A DNA stretch of 64,000 nt from an uncultured Methanobrevibacter sp. (GTDB lineage Archaea; Methanobacteriota; Methanobacteria; Methanobacteriales; Methanobacteriaceae): NCBI RefSeq assembly GCF_900314695.1, contig NZ_OMWD01000003.1, forward strand, positions 1 to 64,000, read 5' to 3'. Below, in pieces: positions 25,588 to 35,677 of the stretch (position 1 is its first letter; each line of letters starts with the position of its first letter). Position numbers and translations under genes: made by a program. A model generated the notes under the pieces. The model saw only the letters and a program-made list of their open reading frames with translations, did no database searches and was not told the origin of the DNA.

Positions 25588-26592
25588 TCATTGGTATCGT
25601 TCATGGAATAATATTTCGTCTAATTGATAATTTTCCCATTCCCTTTTATTCAATACAATTTCCAACTCCTGTGGAGTCAGTAAAGGTTTTTTATACATTT
25701 GAGAATCGTCAATAGCTATTCTCGGACATGCACTGACGACAAAAGCATCCAATTCCAGATATGGCAAAAGCACATCCGGATTCACATTGTCCACCAGAAT
25801 GATGTAGGCTTCCATTCCATTTTCTTCAAGAAGCTTTTTTGTTTCCTTTGCGAGCTTCATCCTGTATTGGCCTTCCTTGGAGGATACGATAATTCCCCAT
25901 TTCTCAGCACTTCTTGCCTTTGTTATTCTTGCAAATCTGATTCTCAATATTCTGTCTGCATATTCATCCATTCGTCTAAGCTCATTGTTGTACGGATCCA
26001 ATGCAAGAACCGGTGTGTTTGAAAAGAGGTTGATTCCTAGAGGGTGGAAGTTTCCGCTTCCTATAAACAGGAATATCTCAGCATCCAAATCCTTGATTGA
26101 CGAGAAGTTGCATCCCAGAACCTGTCCCTTTCTGGTTGACTTTGATGAGCCGAGAACAACTTCCTTGCCGTTGTCCTCCAGATAATCTCTGATTTCATTT
26201 AAAAGGTGCAGGTGCTGTGTTGTGGTTACCAACGCTACTTTCGAATAGTCCTTCAAGGCATCCAGGCATTTTTCCAAATCCTTCTTGAGGTCTATCTTTG
26301 CAAAGGCTTCAACAAAAATTGTGGGAACCTCATACTTCAGCGGAAGAGGAGTGTGGCCGTAATGGACTATCAAATCTACAGATCCCTTCATCTTATAGTC
26401 GCTGACATCACATGCTCCAAAGCACGGGTCACCGGAGATTATGACTGTTGCATCAGTTTCGGATTCAATCTTTCGGGCAATCTTGATTGCCTGCATCTTA
26501 AGACCTTCCGGAAACTGGAGGCCTACATTTTTCGCATCCTTTGAGTTAATCTTGCTGATTACCCTGTCCAGGTCCATGTTGTACATTGACAT
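25588..26592 (-). CDS. dph2: diphthamide synthase subunit Dph2
   Basis: About 334 residues. I start at ATG 26590-26592, one base after the hpt stop; a longer frame would run 51 nt into hpt. Three cysteines set around a 4Fe-4S cluster are seen in GDPCFGACDV (near 75) and SACPRIAIDD (near 285). It is a radical-SAM-like enzyme that puts the 3-amino-3-carboxypropyl group on the EF-2 histidine, first step of diphthamide. It is coupled to hpt upstream and followed by csl4. Confidence 0.92.
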   Translation of the reverse strand: MSMYNMDLDRVISKINSKDAKNVGLQFPEGLKMQAIKIARKIESETDATVIISGDPCFGACDVSDYKMKGSVDLIVHYGHTPLPLKYEVPTIFVEAFAKIDLKKDLEKCLDALKDYSKVALVTTTQHLHLLNEIRDYLEDNGKEVVLGSSKSTRKGQVLGCNFSSIKDLDAEIFLFIGSGNFHPLGINLFSNTPVLALDPYNNELRRMDEYADRILRIRFARITKARSAEKWGIIVSSKEGQYRMKLAKETKKLLEENGMEAYIILVDNVNPDVLLPYLELDAFVVSACPRIAIDDSQMYKKPLLTPQELEIVLNKREWENYQLDEILFHERYQ

Positions 26593-26593
26593 T

Positions 26594-27163
26594 TTAATCT
26601 TCAATTGTGCTTTCGATAACCACTTTGCCGTCAATGACGTCAAGCTTTACAAGTGACAGTACATCTCTGCCGGTTTCCTTTTTAACTATTTCCTTGCCTT
26701 CTCCCTTGTCGATTATGGCTACCACGGATTTCAAATCAAGGCCCATATCCTCAAGGGTTCTGATAAGTGCCACCATTGTTCCGCCGGTACTTACAACATC
26801 ATCGATGAGCAGTATCTTCTCGCCTTCGTGCAGGTCATTTACATAAAGGTTTGATGAGCCATAACCGGTTTTTTGATAAACTTCCTTTTCACCCGGAAGG
26901 CCGTATTGCCTTTTTCTAATCACTACGAAGGGAATGTCGGTTGCAAGGGATAATGCGGTAGCCAAATGGATTCCCATTGCTTCAACAGCAACTATTTTAT
27001 CCACATCTAAATCAGCATACTTATGAACTGCCAATGCCAATTCCCTAAGCATTAAAGGGTTCATTGCAGGTACTCCATCACTTATAGGATTAACAAAATA
27101 ATTGTATTCACCTTTCTTCACGATTGGTGAGGATTCTAATGATTTTTTTACTTCTTCTAACAT
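26594..27163 (-). CDS. hpt: hypoxanthine phosphoribosyltransferase
   Basis: 189 residues from ATG 27161-27163, chosen over an upstream TTG because GTGTGAT sits 4 nt before it. The PRPP loop is ILLIDDVVSTGGTM near 125-138. VAVEAMGIHLATALS and IRKRQYGLPGEKEVYQKTGYG match the archaeal Hpt/GfcR-like family. It makes IMP/GMP from purine bases and PRPP. It heads the minus-strand run ending with tfs and is divergent from srp54. Confidence 0.9.
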   Translation of the reverse strand: MLEEVKKSLESSPIVKKGEYNYFVNPISDGVPAMNPLMLRELALAVHKYADLDVDKIVAVEAMGIHLATALSLATDIPFVVIRKRQYGLPGEKEVYQKTGYGSSNLYVNDLHEGEKILLIDDVVSTGGTMVALIRTLEDMGLDLKSVVAIIDKGEGKEIVKKETGRDVLSLVKLDVIDGKVVIESTIED

Positions 27164-27262
27164 TGTATCACACAAAAATTATAAAACATTTATTAGATAT
27201 AAATATAACTTAATACAATTATATAATTTTGCTAATATAAAATATTATTAAGAGTGATTAAA

Positions 27263-28612
27263 ATGGCAATGCTCGGAAGTTTAGGTGAAAATCTTACTAA
27301 TACGATGAAAAAATTAGTAGGGATGTCTGTCATTGATAAAAAGACAATTAAAGAAGTTGTAAAAGATATACAACGTGCCTTAATTCAATCTGACGTTAAC
27401 ATTAAACTAGTTTTAGAATTATCAAAAAAAATCGAATCAAGAGCTCTTGAAGAGGAACCTCCAAAGGGTATCACTCCAAGAGAACATGTTATAACTATCA
27501 TTTATGAAGAGATGGTGAACCTGCTTGGAAGCGAAGCAGCAGGTTTGGATATCAACGAAAAGCCATACAAAATTCTATTTTTAGGGCTTCAGGGTTCCGG
27601 TAAAACTACCACCATCGGTAAATTATGCAGATACCTTCAAAAAAAGGGTTTCAATCCTGCCGTTGTCTGTACAGACACATGGAGGCCTGCAGCATATGAG
27701 CAGTTAAAACAGCTCACAGAAGAGATGGACGTTCCGCTGTATGGAGACCCGAACAATAAGGATGCGCTTGACCTTGCACAAAAAGGTCTGCAGGAATTCA
27801 AAAACAGAAAGGTCATCATTTTCGATACTGCAGGTAGGCACAAGAATGAGGAAGACCTTATTGCAGAGATGGATGAGCTGGACAACATCATCAATCCTAC
27901 CGAAGCTATTCTCGTTATCGACGGGACAATCGGTCAGCAGGCAGGTGAACAGGCAAGAGCGTTTTCACAGGCAACCGATATCGGTTCAATCATAATTACC
28001 AAACTTGACGGTTCAGCCAAAGGAGGGGGTGCAATGTCTGCAGTTGCAGAAACAGGAGCTCCTATCAAGTTCATCGGTACTGGTGAGAGAATCGATGACT
28101 TTGAACTCTTTGACCCTCAAAGGTTCATTTCAAGACTCCTCGGTATGGGGGATATCCAGTCCCTTATAGAAAAGGCTGAAGAAAACATCGATGAGGACGT
28201 TGCAGAAAAGACCATGAACAACATGCTCACAGGTAAGTTCACACTGATGGACATGAAAAACCAGTTTGAGATGATGAACAAGATGGGTCCGATGCAGCAG
28301 GTGCTCAACATGATTCCTGGTATGGGAAACAAGATTTCCAAGGAAGCCTCCAAGATGACCGAGGACAAGATTGACTCCTATAAAATCATGATGTCTTCAA
28401 TGACTGAAGAGGAAATGCTGAACCCGAAAATCATCAAGCAGTCACGTATTCAAAGAATCGCCAGAGGTTCAGGTGTTGATGAAACTGAAGTAAAAGAGCT
28501 TTTGAAATATTACAACAACACCAAAAAGACCATGAAGGGAATCGGAAAACGTAGTGGTCGTTTAGGTGGCGGTGCAATGAACCGTATGATGGGACAATTC
28601 ATGAACAGATAA
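27263..28612 (+). CDS. srp54: signal recognition particle GTPase SRP54
   Basis: 449 residues from ATG 27263; GAGTGAT lies just upstream, so the GTG at 27254 is read as part of the ribosome site. Domains: N (to ~90), G with GLQGSGKTTT near 105-114, DTAGRH near 190 and TKLDGSAKGGGA near 250, and M (300-449), methionine-rich and ending GGAMNRMMGQFMNR. It binds signal peptides and 7S RNA at the membrane. The pus10 start follows the stop by 1 nt. Confidence 0.96.
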   Translation: MAMLGSLGENLTNTMKKLVGMSVIDKKTIKEVVKDIQRALIQSDVNIKLVLELSKKIESRALEEEPPKGITPREHVITIIYEEMVNLLGSEAAGLDINEKPYKILFLGLQGSGKTTTIGKLCRYLQKKGFNPAVVCTDTWRPAAYEQLKQLTEEMDVPLYGDPNNKDALDLAQKGLQEFKNRKVIIFDTAGRHKNEEDLIAEMDELDNIINPTEAILVIDGTIGQQAGEQARAFSQATDIGSIIITKLDGSAKGGGAMSAVAETGAPIKFIGTGERIDDFELFDPQRFISRLLGMGDIQSLIEKAEENIDEDVAEKTMNNMLTGKFTLMDMKNQFEMMNKMGPMQQVLNMIPGMGNKISKEASKMTEDKIDSYKIMMSSMTEEEMLNPKIIKQSRIQRIARGSGVDETEVKELLKYYNNTKKTMKGIGKRSGRLGGGAMNRMMGQFMNR

Positions 28613-28613
28613 C

Positions 28614-29819
28614 ATGTTGGAATTAGCTAAACAGATTTTGGATGAATGTGACGGCAAAATCTGCAGGAATTGTCTTGGCCGCAAACTGTCAAAAACAGTC
28701 GAGGGTTCAAACAACATAGAAAGGGCAGACAAGGTCTGCAGCGAACTTGGAATCACTCTGGACGGAGAATGCATAGTTTGCGACAACCTCTTTGACAAGC
28801 TCAACGACGATTTATATAAAAAGATTGACGATAAGATCAATCAGCTGGGAGTCGAGTTCGATACATTTCTGGTAGGTTCAAAAATCAGCAAGGACATTCA
28901 AAAGAGGGATGAGGAGCTGTCTGAAAAATTCGATTTGAACGTTGAAACCATAAAAAAGGAAGTTAACAGGCTAATTGGTCTTGGAATTTGGGAAATATAT
29001 GGCAAGGAAGCAGAATTCGAAAGCCAGGACATTGTCTTTAACGTTGATTTAATCAAAGAGCCAAAGGTAAGAATTCAAATCAATCCGTTGTATGTTGAAG
29101 GAAAATACAACAAATGGAAACGTGGAATCCCTCAGACAAAATGGCCATGTACAAAATGCAAGGGAAGAGGATGTGAAGAGTGCAATTTCACAGGCAAGCA
29201 ATATCCCGAGTCAGTTGAAGAACTGATTTCCGAGCACTTTTTAAAACTGACAAAAGGAAGGGAAGCAAAATTCCATGGTGCAGGCCGTGAAGACATTGAC
29301 GTTTTGATGTTGGGTTCTGGAAGACCATTCGTTTTGGAAATCAAGGAACCGAAGATAAGAAAACTTGATTTGCCAACACTTGAAGAAGAAATCAATAGGA
29401 TTAATGAGGGAAAAACCTCCTATCACAATCTTCATGTCTGCGAGAGAAGAAGAAAGGCGGAAATAAAGCAATCCTCTCCGGACACTTATAAGGTTTATAA
29501 TGCACTTGTCAAATGTGACGGTGCCTTTGATATAAATAAGCTTGATGAGCTGACAGAATTAAATGAAATTCATCAGCAGACTCCGGTGAGGGTTTTAAGG
29601 CGTCGTGCCGATAAGGTGCGCATAAAGCATGTGTTAGACCTTTCATGTGAAGTCATTGACGATTATTCATTCAACATGAAAATCAAAACCGAAGGTGGTT
29701 TGTATATCAAGGAGCTGATTTCCGGTGATGACGGAAGAAGCCAGCCAAATGTCAGTGATATTTTAGGTGTTAAGGCAATCTGTGAGAAATTGGATGTAAT
29801 TGAAGTAAGCGAGAAGTAG
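28614..29819 (+). CDS. pus10: tRNA pseudouridine synthase Pus10
   Basis: 401 residues. The N-terminal zinc site is CDGKICRNCLGRKLS with CIVCDNL; a THUMP-like region follows. A second cysteine motif CTKCKGRGCEECNFTG is near 180. The catalytic Asp is in GAGREDIDVLMLG near 222. Pus10 makes pseudouridine 54 and 55 in archaeal tRNAs. It is coupled to srp54 upstream and moaC downstream. Confidence 0.93.
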   Translation: MLELAKQILDECDGKICRNCLGRKLSKTVEGSNNIERADKVCSELGITLDGECIVCDNLFDKLNDDLYKKIDDKINQLGVEFDTFLVGSKISKDIQKRDEELSEKFDLNVETIKKEVNRLIGLGIWEIYGKEAEFESQDIVFNVDLIKEPKVRIQINPLYVEGKYNKWKRGIPQTKWPCTKCKGRGCEECNFTGKQYPESVEELISEHFLKLTKGREAKFHGAGREDIDVLMLGSGRPFVLEIKEPKIRKLDLPTLEEEINRINEGKTSYHNLHVCERRRKAEIKQSSPDTYKVYNALVKCDGAFDINKLDELTELNEIHQQTPVRVLRRRADKVRIKHVLDLSCEVIDDYSFNMKIKTEGGLYIKELISGDDGRSQPNVSDILGVKAICEKLDVIEVSEK

Positions 29820-29824
29820 GTATT

Positions 29825-30292
29825 ATGGGAGACGAATTTACACATTTAACAGAAAGTGGAGTCCACATGGTTGAAGTTGGCGAAAAGCCGGATCAAAAAA
29901 GAAGAGCTATTGCAAGCGGCAGTATTTTTTTAGATGAAAATACCGTGGCAATGATTCAAAATGAAGAAATCAAGAAAGGTAATGTACTGACAACCGCTCA
30001 AATTGCAGGAATTCAGGCGGTAAAAAATACCTCTTCAATAATTCCCCTTTGCCATCCGTTGGCATTGACAGGTATAGAGCTTAATTTTGAAGTTAAAACA
30101 GATGAAATCATAGCAACATGTGCCGTAAATACTTTAGGCAAAACCGGTGTTGAAATGGAAGCAATAACTGGTGTCAGCGTAGCGTTGCTTACCGTATGGG
30201 ATATGGTAAAGGCTGTTGAAAAGGATGAAGACGGACAGTACCCGGACACCAGAATCAGCGATATCAAAGTTATCAAAAAAGAAAAAATCTAA
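29825..30292 (+). CDS. moaC: cyclic pyranopterin monophosphate synthase
   Basis: 155 residues, the usual length. Signatures: KRRAIASGSIFL near 25, IIPLCHPLALTGIEL near 75-88, and MEAITGVSVALLTVWDMVKA near 118-137, with the catalytic Lys and Asp regions. It makes cPMP for molybdopterin/tungstopterin, needed by formylmethanofuran dehydrogenase. It follows pus10 by 5 nt. Confidence 0.95.
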   Translation: MGDEFTHLTESGVHMVEVGEKPDQKRRAIASGSIFLDENTVAMIQNEEIKKGNVLTTAQIAGIQAVKNTSSIIPLCHPLALTGIELNFEVKTDEIIATCAVNTLGKTGVEMEAITGVSVALLTVWDMVKAVEKDEDGQYPDTRISDIKVIKKEKI

Positions 30293-30361
30293 CCTTTATA
30301 TACTATGAAAAAAATAGATATATACAATTATTTTTATTAATTAACTTAATAGGAGATTACT

Positions 30362-30523
30362 ATGTCAAAAAAAGATAATAAGATTTCCATGCCTCAGACA
30401 GGTGCTGGATTAGTAAGATATTTTGATGAAGAAAGTGTAGGTCCAAAACTTTCTCCTGAGCACGTTTTAGTCGCTACTGTTATTGTAGCTATACTTTGTT
30501 TCGTTTTAAGATATTCCGCTTAA
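30362..30523 (+). CDS. Sec61 beta (SecG-like) translocon subunit
   Basis: A 53-residue gene: MSKKDNKISMPQTGAGLVRY, then DEESVGPKLSPEHV and a single C-terminal membrane helix (VLVATVIVAILCFVLRYS). This is the archaeal Sec61 beta pattern. AGGAGATTACT lies just before the ATG, a strong ribosome site. It serves export of the many secreted proteins in this window. A T-rich tract follows at 30530. Confidence 0.93.
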   Translation: MSKKDNKISMPQTGAGLVRYFDEESVGPKLSPEHVLVATVIVAILCFVLRYSA

Positions 30524-30577
30524 AATTATTGTTTTTTTTAAAAAACGATACTACTTTTTTTTATTTATTTAGATAAT

Positions 30578-31402
30578 ATGTTAACTAAAAGAATTATTCC
30601 TTGCCTAGATTGTGACTTGCAGGTTCCGGAAGGACGTGTTGTTAAGGGAGTGGAATTTAAGGAAATAAAATATGCAGGAAACCCTGTAGACCTTGCTACA
30701 CGCTATTATGAGGAAGGTGCAGATGAAGTTGTAGTTTTAGACATCACAGCATCTCATGAAAGAAGAGCCACCATGGCAGATGTGATAGACAGACTGACTG
30801 AAAACGTTTTCATGCCGATTTGTGTAGGTGGAGGAATAAGAAAAGTTGACGATTACATTAAAATGCTTAAGGCTGGAGCAGACAAATGCTCAACAAACAC
30901 TGCTGCAATCAAAAATCCGGAGCTTTTAACAGAAGCTTCAAAGGTTGTAGGTTCACAGGCTGTCGTGATTGGGATAGATGCCAAAAGAAGGTATGTTTCA
31001 CATCCTGATGATGCGCCGGATAAGACAGTCATAGAAACCGATAACGGCTATTGCTGGTTTGATACAAGCATTTACGGTGGACGTGAATTTACAGGCATTG
31101 ATGCAATCCAATGGGCTTTAAGGTGTCAGGAATTGGGTGCAGGTGAGATTCTCCTAACCAGTATGGATGGGGATGGAACCCAAAACGGATATGACATTGA
31201 GCTTAACAAGACAATCAATGATGCAGTTGACATTCCAGTCATAGCAAGCGGAGGCGTTGGCGAACCTAAACATATTTTGGAAGTCTTCGAAAAGACCGAT
31301 GTTTCAGCGGCTCTTGCAGCAAGCATTTTTCATTTTAATCAGTATTCAATAGGGACCGTTAAAGAATATCTAAAAGAAAATAATGTGGCTGTTCGCTTAT
31401 GA
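30578..31402 (+). CDS. hisF: imidazole glycerol phosphate synthase cyclase subunit
   Basis: 274 residues of the (beta/alpha)8 HisF fold. The first catalytic Asp is in CLDCDLQVPEGRVVKGVEF, the second in LLTSMDGDGTQNGYD near 190. The phosphate sites are CVGGGIR near 87 and ASGGVGEP near 220. It cyclises PRFAR with ammonia from HisH to give IGP and AICAR in histidine synthesis. hisH is not adjacent. Its stop overlaps the next ATG as ATGA. Confidence 0.95.
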   Translation: MLTKRIIPCLDCDLQVPEGRVVKGVEFKEIKYAGNPVDLATRYYEEGADEVVVLDITASHERRATMADVIDRLTENVFMPICVGGGIRKVDDYIKMLKAGADKCSTNTAAIKNPELLTEASKVVGSQAVVIGIDAKRRYVSHPDDAPDKTVIETDNGYCWFDTSIYGGREFTGIDAIQWALRCQELGAGEILLTSMDGDGTQNGYDIELNKTINDAVDIPVIASGGVGEPKHILEVFEKTDVSAALAASIFHFNQYSIGTVKEYLKENNVAVRL

Positions 31403-32313
31403 TTCTTAGGACACCTATTGATTTGGAGTTAACTCAACTGTCCGGTCAGACTTCACAGCCTCCATGGTGTGAAGTTGACGGTACTTTTTCCAATGTTGTT
31501 GATGTCAATGGCAATCAGGCTATTTTTAATGTCAAGCAATCCGGCGAATTTTTAGATTTCAATTATTCTGGAGATATTTCAGACAAGCAAGCCATTGACA
31601 AATTGAATTACATTTTTGACTTGAATTTTGATTTGGATAAATTCTATAAGTATCTGGGCAATCATGCAGAATTGGCGCAAATGCCTGAGTTCTGCAATGG
31701 TTTGAGACTTTTTCTGGCGAATGATCCCTTTGAATGCATAATCTCATCTATATGCTCTGCAAACAATTCAATCAAAAGATGGACCAAATCGATTTCTCAG
31801 ATAAAACAGAACTGGGGAAATCAGCACGGCAATTACTATACTTTTCCTAAAAGCAATGATTTATTAAATGTTTATTTGGATGATGAGGATGAATTTAATT
31901 CGTCAGATATTCAAGATATTTCAATGTGCACTAATAATCTCAAAAGTTGCGGCGTAGGATATAGAGCACCATACATGAGGAGGGCATCTGAGATGTTTAC
32001 AGATGAAATCGACCTCCACGAAATTTTCAAGATGAGCTATGATGAAGCCTTTGAAACAATACTTGAAGTTCCGGGAGTCGGTCCGAAAGTGGCTGACTGC
32101 ATATTGCTTTATGGATTCAACTTCAGGGAAGCTTTTCCATCGGATGTATGGATAAAACGCATTGTTTCTCATTTGTATTTTGAAGGAAAGGATATAAGCG
32201 TTGCCAAGGTTCGTGAATTTGGAATGGAAGAGTTCGGCAAAAATGCAGGTTATGTCCAGCTTTACATGTTCCACTATGCAAGAATGAGCGGACTGATGAA
32301 AAAATTGAAATGA
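31399..32313 (+). CDS. HhH-GPD DNA glycosylase (OGG1/AlkA type)
   Basis: 304 residues. An N-terminal beta domain is followed by the helical HhH-GPD fold: hairpin EVPGVGPKVADCILLYGF near 225-242 with the Lys of the lyase class, and the catalytic Asp in PSDVWIKRIV near 252. This fits an 8-oxoguanine glycosylase/AP lyase; AlkA-type activity is the alternative. It is translated with hisF (4-nt overlap), though the pathways are unrelated. Confidence 0.85.
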   Translation: MILRTPIDLELTQLSGQTSQPPWCEVDGTFSNVVDVNGNQAIFNVKQSGEFLDFNYSGDISDKQAIDKLNYIFDLNFDLDKFYKYLGNHAELAQMPEFCNGLRLFLANDPFECIISSICSANNSIKRWTKSISQIKQNWGNQHGNYYTFPKSNDLLNVYLDDEDEFNSSDIQDISMCTNNLKSCGVGYRAPYMRRASEMFTDEIDLHEIFKMSYDEAFETILEVPGVGPKVADCILLYGFNFREAFPSDVWIKRIVSHLYFEGKDISVAKVREFGMEEFGKNAGYVQLYMFHYARMSGLMKKLK

Positions 32314-32559
32314 AGCAAATGGCTATTTTTTAAAAATTAGACATTCAAGAAATCGGCACTAACAGGACAACATTATTAAAAAACTTAATTTTACTATTTT
32401 TCAATTTTTTTGCTTTTTATCAAAAATAAAGAGAAAATAATAATAAAAAAATTATAAAATAAAAACAACGCATATTTCTTTAAATCTAAAACTTATGCCT
32501 AATCCATAGAACTGAAAAATTAGAAAAATTAATAATAATTAGAATATTTCATTTTTCCC

Positions 32560-32596
32560 TTAAAAAAATAGGAAAATGAGCATTTAAAATGCTCTA
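32560..32596 (-). terminator. hairpin terminator of the secreted Ig-like protein
   Basis: GAGCATTT (32578-32585) / AAATGCTC (32587-32594) with a 1-nt centre. On the minus strand U-rich sequence follows (complement of 32562-32577). Confidence 0.7.
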
Positions 32597-32603
32597 AAAA
32601 AAT

Positions 32604-33218
32604 CTATTCTAATGAATCGCTTCCTTTAGCTTCTTGGTCTCTGTAGAATTGAACTATGTCTGCAGCGTCAGCACCATCGTTTTGTCCGCCTACAATAACT
32701 CCCCATTGGTCGTAGTAGAAGTTGTATTCTGCGTCATAATAAAGAGGCTCATCAGTATTATTGTGGGTTTTACTTGCATTGGTGTCCTCGTATTTGATTG
32801 TGCTTGCTGTTGAGTTGACATTGGTTTTTTCTGTGTTGGATGAACCTTCCACGATTTTAATGGTTTCTTCCAATTTTGAAGGATTATATTTGTTGTCTCC
32901 ATAATAGTTGACAACTACTTTGTGATCTCCTAATTCTTCATTTGTTAAAACCAAATAAAATTTACCGTCTTTGTCTGTCATGACAGAATAATTTTCGTAT
33001 TTGCCGTTTGCTTCAAAACTAATGTTTACTTTTTGAGATGCAATTGCTTTTCCTTGTGCATCTTTAAGCTGGAATTCAATGTCATCTCCATTTTTTAGAG
33101 TTTTTTCACTTAACATTTTTATTTCGGTGTTTGTCTTTGCTTCAGCAGCTACTGCAGCTCCAACAGCTACTGCAACAATGAAAATACTCAAGATTACTAG
33201 TGTAATTTTTTTGTTCAT
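32604..33218 (-). CDS. small secreted Ig-like protein
   Basis: 204 residues from ATG 33216-33218, which has GGTGATT 2 nt upstream; a start at 33254 would put a charged leader before the signal peptide. The signal peptide (KKITLVILSIFIVAVAVGAAVAA) is followed by one Ig-like domain at about 30-125 (EKTLKNGDDIEFQLKDAQGK, then YYGDNKYNPSKLEETIKIV), a Thr/Asn-rich linker and a short acidic aromatic tail (YNFYYDQWGVIVGGQN). It may be a diffusible or wall-bound surface protein. Partner unknown. Confidence 0.82.
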   Translation of the reverse strand: MNKKITLVILSIFIVAVAVGAAVAAEAKTNTEIKMLSEKTLKNGDDIEFQLKDAQGKAIASQKVNISFEANGKYENYSVMTDKDGKFYLVLTNEELGDHKVVVNYYGDNKYNPSKLEETIKIVEGSSNTEKTNVNSTASTIKYEDTNASKTHNNTDEPLYYDAEYNFYYDQWGVIVGGQNDGADAADIVQFYRDQEAKGSDSLE

Positions 33219-33390
33219 GTAATCACCATTTATTATTTTTTTCACTTTGTTCATTAAATAGTTATCCTTTTAATTGAAGATACAATTATTAATTAAATTA
33301 ATGTCGTTATGGTTATATTGTTGTCAAAATATAATTATTAGTTTATTTTTTTGATTGGATTAACTCTAAAATGCCATTGATTTTTCGTAT

Positions 33391-34260
33391 TCATATTAAT
33401 TTCTCGGCTTTTTCACCGAACCAGCCTTTTCTAGTTCCCACATAATATAGACCTAATGCTGAGACTGTAGTGACAATGATTGTTGAAGCAAAGTCGAAAG
33501 GACCAATTATGGATGAAGTTACTTCAAATCCTATGGCTGTAAAATATGCACTGGTTAAATTATTCACACAATGGAGTGCAGAACTGGCTTCCAAACCATT
33601 GCTGCGCCAGGTTAAAAACCCTAAAAGAATTCCTTGTATCAATACTCCCACTACTCCTAAAATACTGTAGGGGTGCATTGATGCAAAAATCACGGACTGA
33701 AGAATTATGGCCACGATAGGTATCTTAAACCATGACCCGAAAGTTTGCATAACTAGCCCTCGCAGAAAGTATTCTTCCGCAATGCACTGTAAAGGTATTA
33801 TGATTAGGCATATTACAAAGAATGTTACTGTCAGAGTATTTGGACCAACAGGACCATGAATGATTGAAGTTATGATTTCATAAATTAGATATACTGCTAA
33901 TGGAATAGTCAATGATTTAAAAAATAGTTTCCAGTCCCATCCTCCCCGTGATGAGGAATAGGAAGAGAATGGTCTGTCTTGAACGATTTTTGTTGCAATA
34001 TATAGTGAAGGAAGAAAAATTGCCACAGACAGATAGCCGATGTAGCTTCCAGCTTCAGAATTCAACGCTTCGTATCCTTGTGTCATTAACTGGAAAATTG
34101 TATTCCAGCCGTATGCCATGCCGAAAATTGCAAATATTGCAACTTGCAGTATTACATATACAATTGCTCCGATTATAAATACTAGTATGGGCTTATACCA
34201 TCTGTAATTTTCAAAAGTTCTTGGGAATGTTATATATTCCGGAGTATTATGTTCGCTCAT
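33391..34260 (-). CDS. CPBP family intramembrane metalloprotease
   Basis: 289 residues with about eight membrane segments. CPBP motif 1 is AEEYFLRGLV (EExxxR) near 163-172, motif 2 FASMHPYS near 198-205, and motif 3 His-x3-Asn is LHCVNNLTSAY near 235. This is the Rce1/CPBP peptidase pattern. Targets are unknown; homologues act in prenyl-protein processing or immunity to peptides. It starts divergently, about 50 bp from the MFS gene. Confidence 0.86.
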   Translation of the reverse strand: MSEHNTPEYITFPRTFENYRWYKPILVFIIGAIVYVILQVAIFAIFGMAYGWNTIFQLMTQGYEALNSEAGSYIGYLSVAIFLPSLYIATKIVQDRPFSSYSSSRGGWDWKLFFKSLTIPLAVYLIYEIITSIIHGPVGPNTLTVTFFVICLIIIPLQCIAEEYFLRGLVMQTFGSWFKIPIVAIILQSVIFASMHPYSILGVVGVLIQGILLGFLTWRSNGLEASSALHCVNNLTSAYFTAIGFEVTSSIIGPFDFASTIIVTTVSALGLYYVGTRKGWFGEKAEKLI

Positions 34261-34315
34261 GAAATATACTATATTCTAAAAAATATTTAAAGCCATTCAT
34301 AAATATATAATATTG

Positions 34316-35677
34316 ATGGATAAAAAAAATTTACTCTTATTTATTTGTACAGTATTGTCATTTTTCACTGTTTTTGCGGTCAATGCAGTTACCATTGTCA
34401 TTCCCTCAATTGCAACTGAATTTCACATGAGCAATATTGTTCAAAACTGGGTAACTATCATTTTTTTACTTGTTGTGGCTGTACTGTCGGTTCCGGCAGG
34501 TCAGATTTCAGCAAAATACGGCCTCAAGAAAGTCACTATAATAAGCGTTGTTTTATTTATCATAATCTCCATTGCCAATGTGCTTGTAACATCACAGGAA
34601 CAGTTTCTGGCTTGCAGATTGATTTTGGGAATTGCTCTGTCTTTCATTAATGTCACTTCAATGGCAATGATTGTGAATGCTTTCCCGCCTGAAGAGCGCG
34701 GAAAGGCATTGGGGATAAACATCACAGGCGTTTATGTGGGGCTGTCCCTGTCTCCGGTTATTGGTGGAATCTTGAATTATAATCTTGGATGGAGATCTGT
34801 AGTATTGTTCGGCGTTCCGTTCCTGTTTGTTATTCTGGCCCTGCTTTTAACAAGAATTGATGATGAGTGGAGTTCCTTTGAAAACCTTCCTCTGGATTTG
34901 AAAGGATCATTTGCCTATGGAATCGGAATGGTACTGTTCATGTATGGATTCACCATTCTAAACACTCAGCTTGGAGTAATATTGACAGTTCTTGGTGTAA
35001 TGATTCTTTTAATATTTGCATGGATTGAGCTGAAACAGAAATATCCGGTATTTGACATCAGATTTTTCAAAAATCACAAGTTTTTGTCCGCCAATTTCGC
35101 ATCACTGTGTGCATATCTGGCAACTTATGCCGTAACAACAATCCTAAATTATCACCTGCAATACATTAAAGGCTTTGATTCACAGACTGCGGGAATGATA
35201 TTGCTTGTAGCACCATTATGTCAGGTGATTTTAGCTCCAATTGCCGGAAGATTGTCTGACAGGTTCGTGCCGCAGATCCTTGCAGCTATCGGAATGGCTT
35301 TAGGTACGTTATCATTATTCCTGTTTTCATTTTTGGACAGCGCAACATCAATTGAATTTTTATTCGTGGCAATGATACTCTATGGAATCGGTTTCGGATT
35401 GTTTTCACCACCGAATACGAATGTAATCATGGGTTCCGTTCCGCCGAAGGACACATCAGTCGCTTCAGCAGCTGTTGCAACAATGCGTACGGTTGGCCAG
35501 GCAATGAGTATGGGAATACTGACATTGGTGTTTGCATTTGTAATGGGTGACGTTCCTATTATTCAGCAGTATTATCCTCTATTGATTCAAAGCTGTCAGA
35601 TAACATGCATTATCTGTGTGGTATTGTGCATAGCTTCCGTTTTTGCTTCATTTGTTGGAATCAAATCTGATAGCTAG
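34316..35677 (+). CDS. MFS drug/multidrug exporter (DHA2-like)
   Basis: 453 residues from ATG 34316 (a TTG directly before it is less likely). About 14 membrane segments. MFS motif A is GQISAKYGLKK near 63 with the related GRLSDRFVPQ near 320. Antiporter motif C-like GPVIGG is represented by LSPVIGGILNYNLGW near 150. This fits the EmrB/QacA class driven by the proton gradient. Substrate not known. Its stop overlaps the convergent HEPN gene by 4 bases. Confidence 0.86.
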   Translation: MDKKNLLLFICTVLSFFTVFAVNAVTIVIPSIATEFHMSNIVQNWVTIIFLLVVAVLSVPAGQISAKYGLKKVTIISVVLFIIISIANVLVTSQEQFLACRLILGIALSFINVTSMAMIVNAFPPEERGKALGINITGVYVGLSLSPVIGGILNYNLGWRSVVLFGVPFLFVILALLLTRIDDEWSSFENLPLDLKGSFAYGIGMVLFMYGFTILNTQLGVILTVLGVMILLIFAWIELKQKYPVFDIRFFKNHKFLSANFASLCAYLATYAVTTILNYHLQYIKGFDSQTAGMILLVAPLCQVILAPIAGRLSDRFVPQILAAIGMALGTLSLFLFSFLDSATSIEFLFVAMILYGIGFGLFSPPNTNVIMGSVPPKDTSVASAAVATMRTVGQAMSMGILTLVFAFVMGDVPIIQQYYPLLIQSCQITCIICVVLCIASVFASFVGIKSDS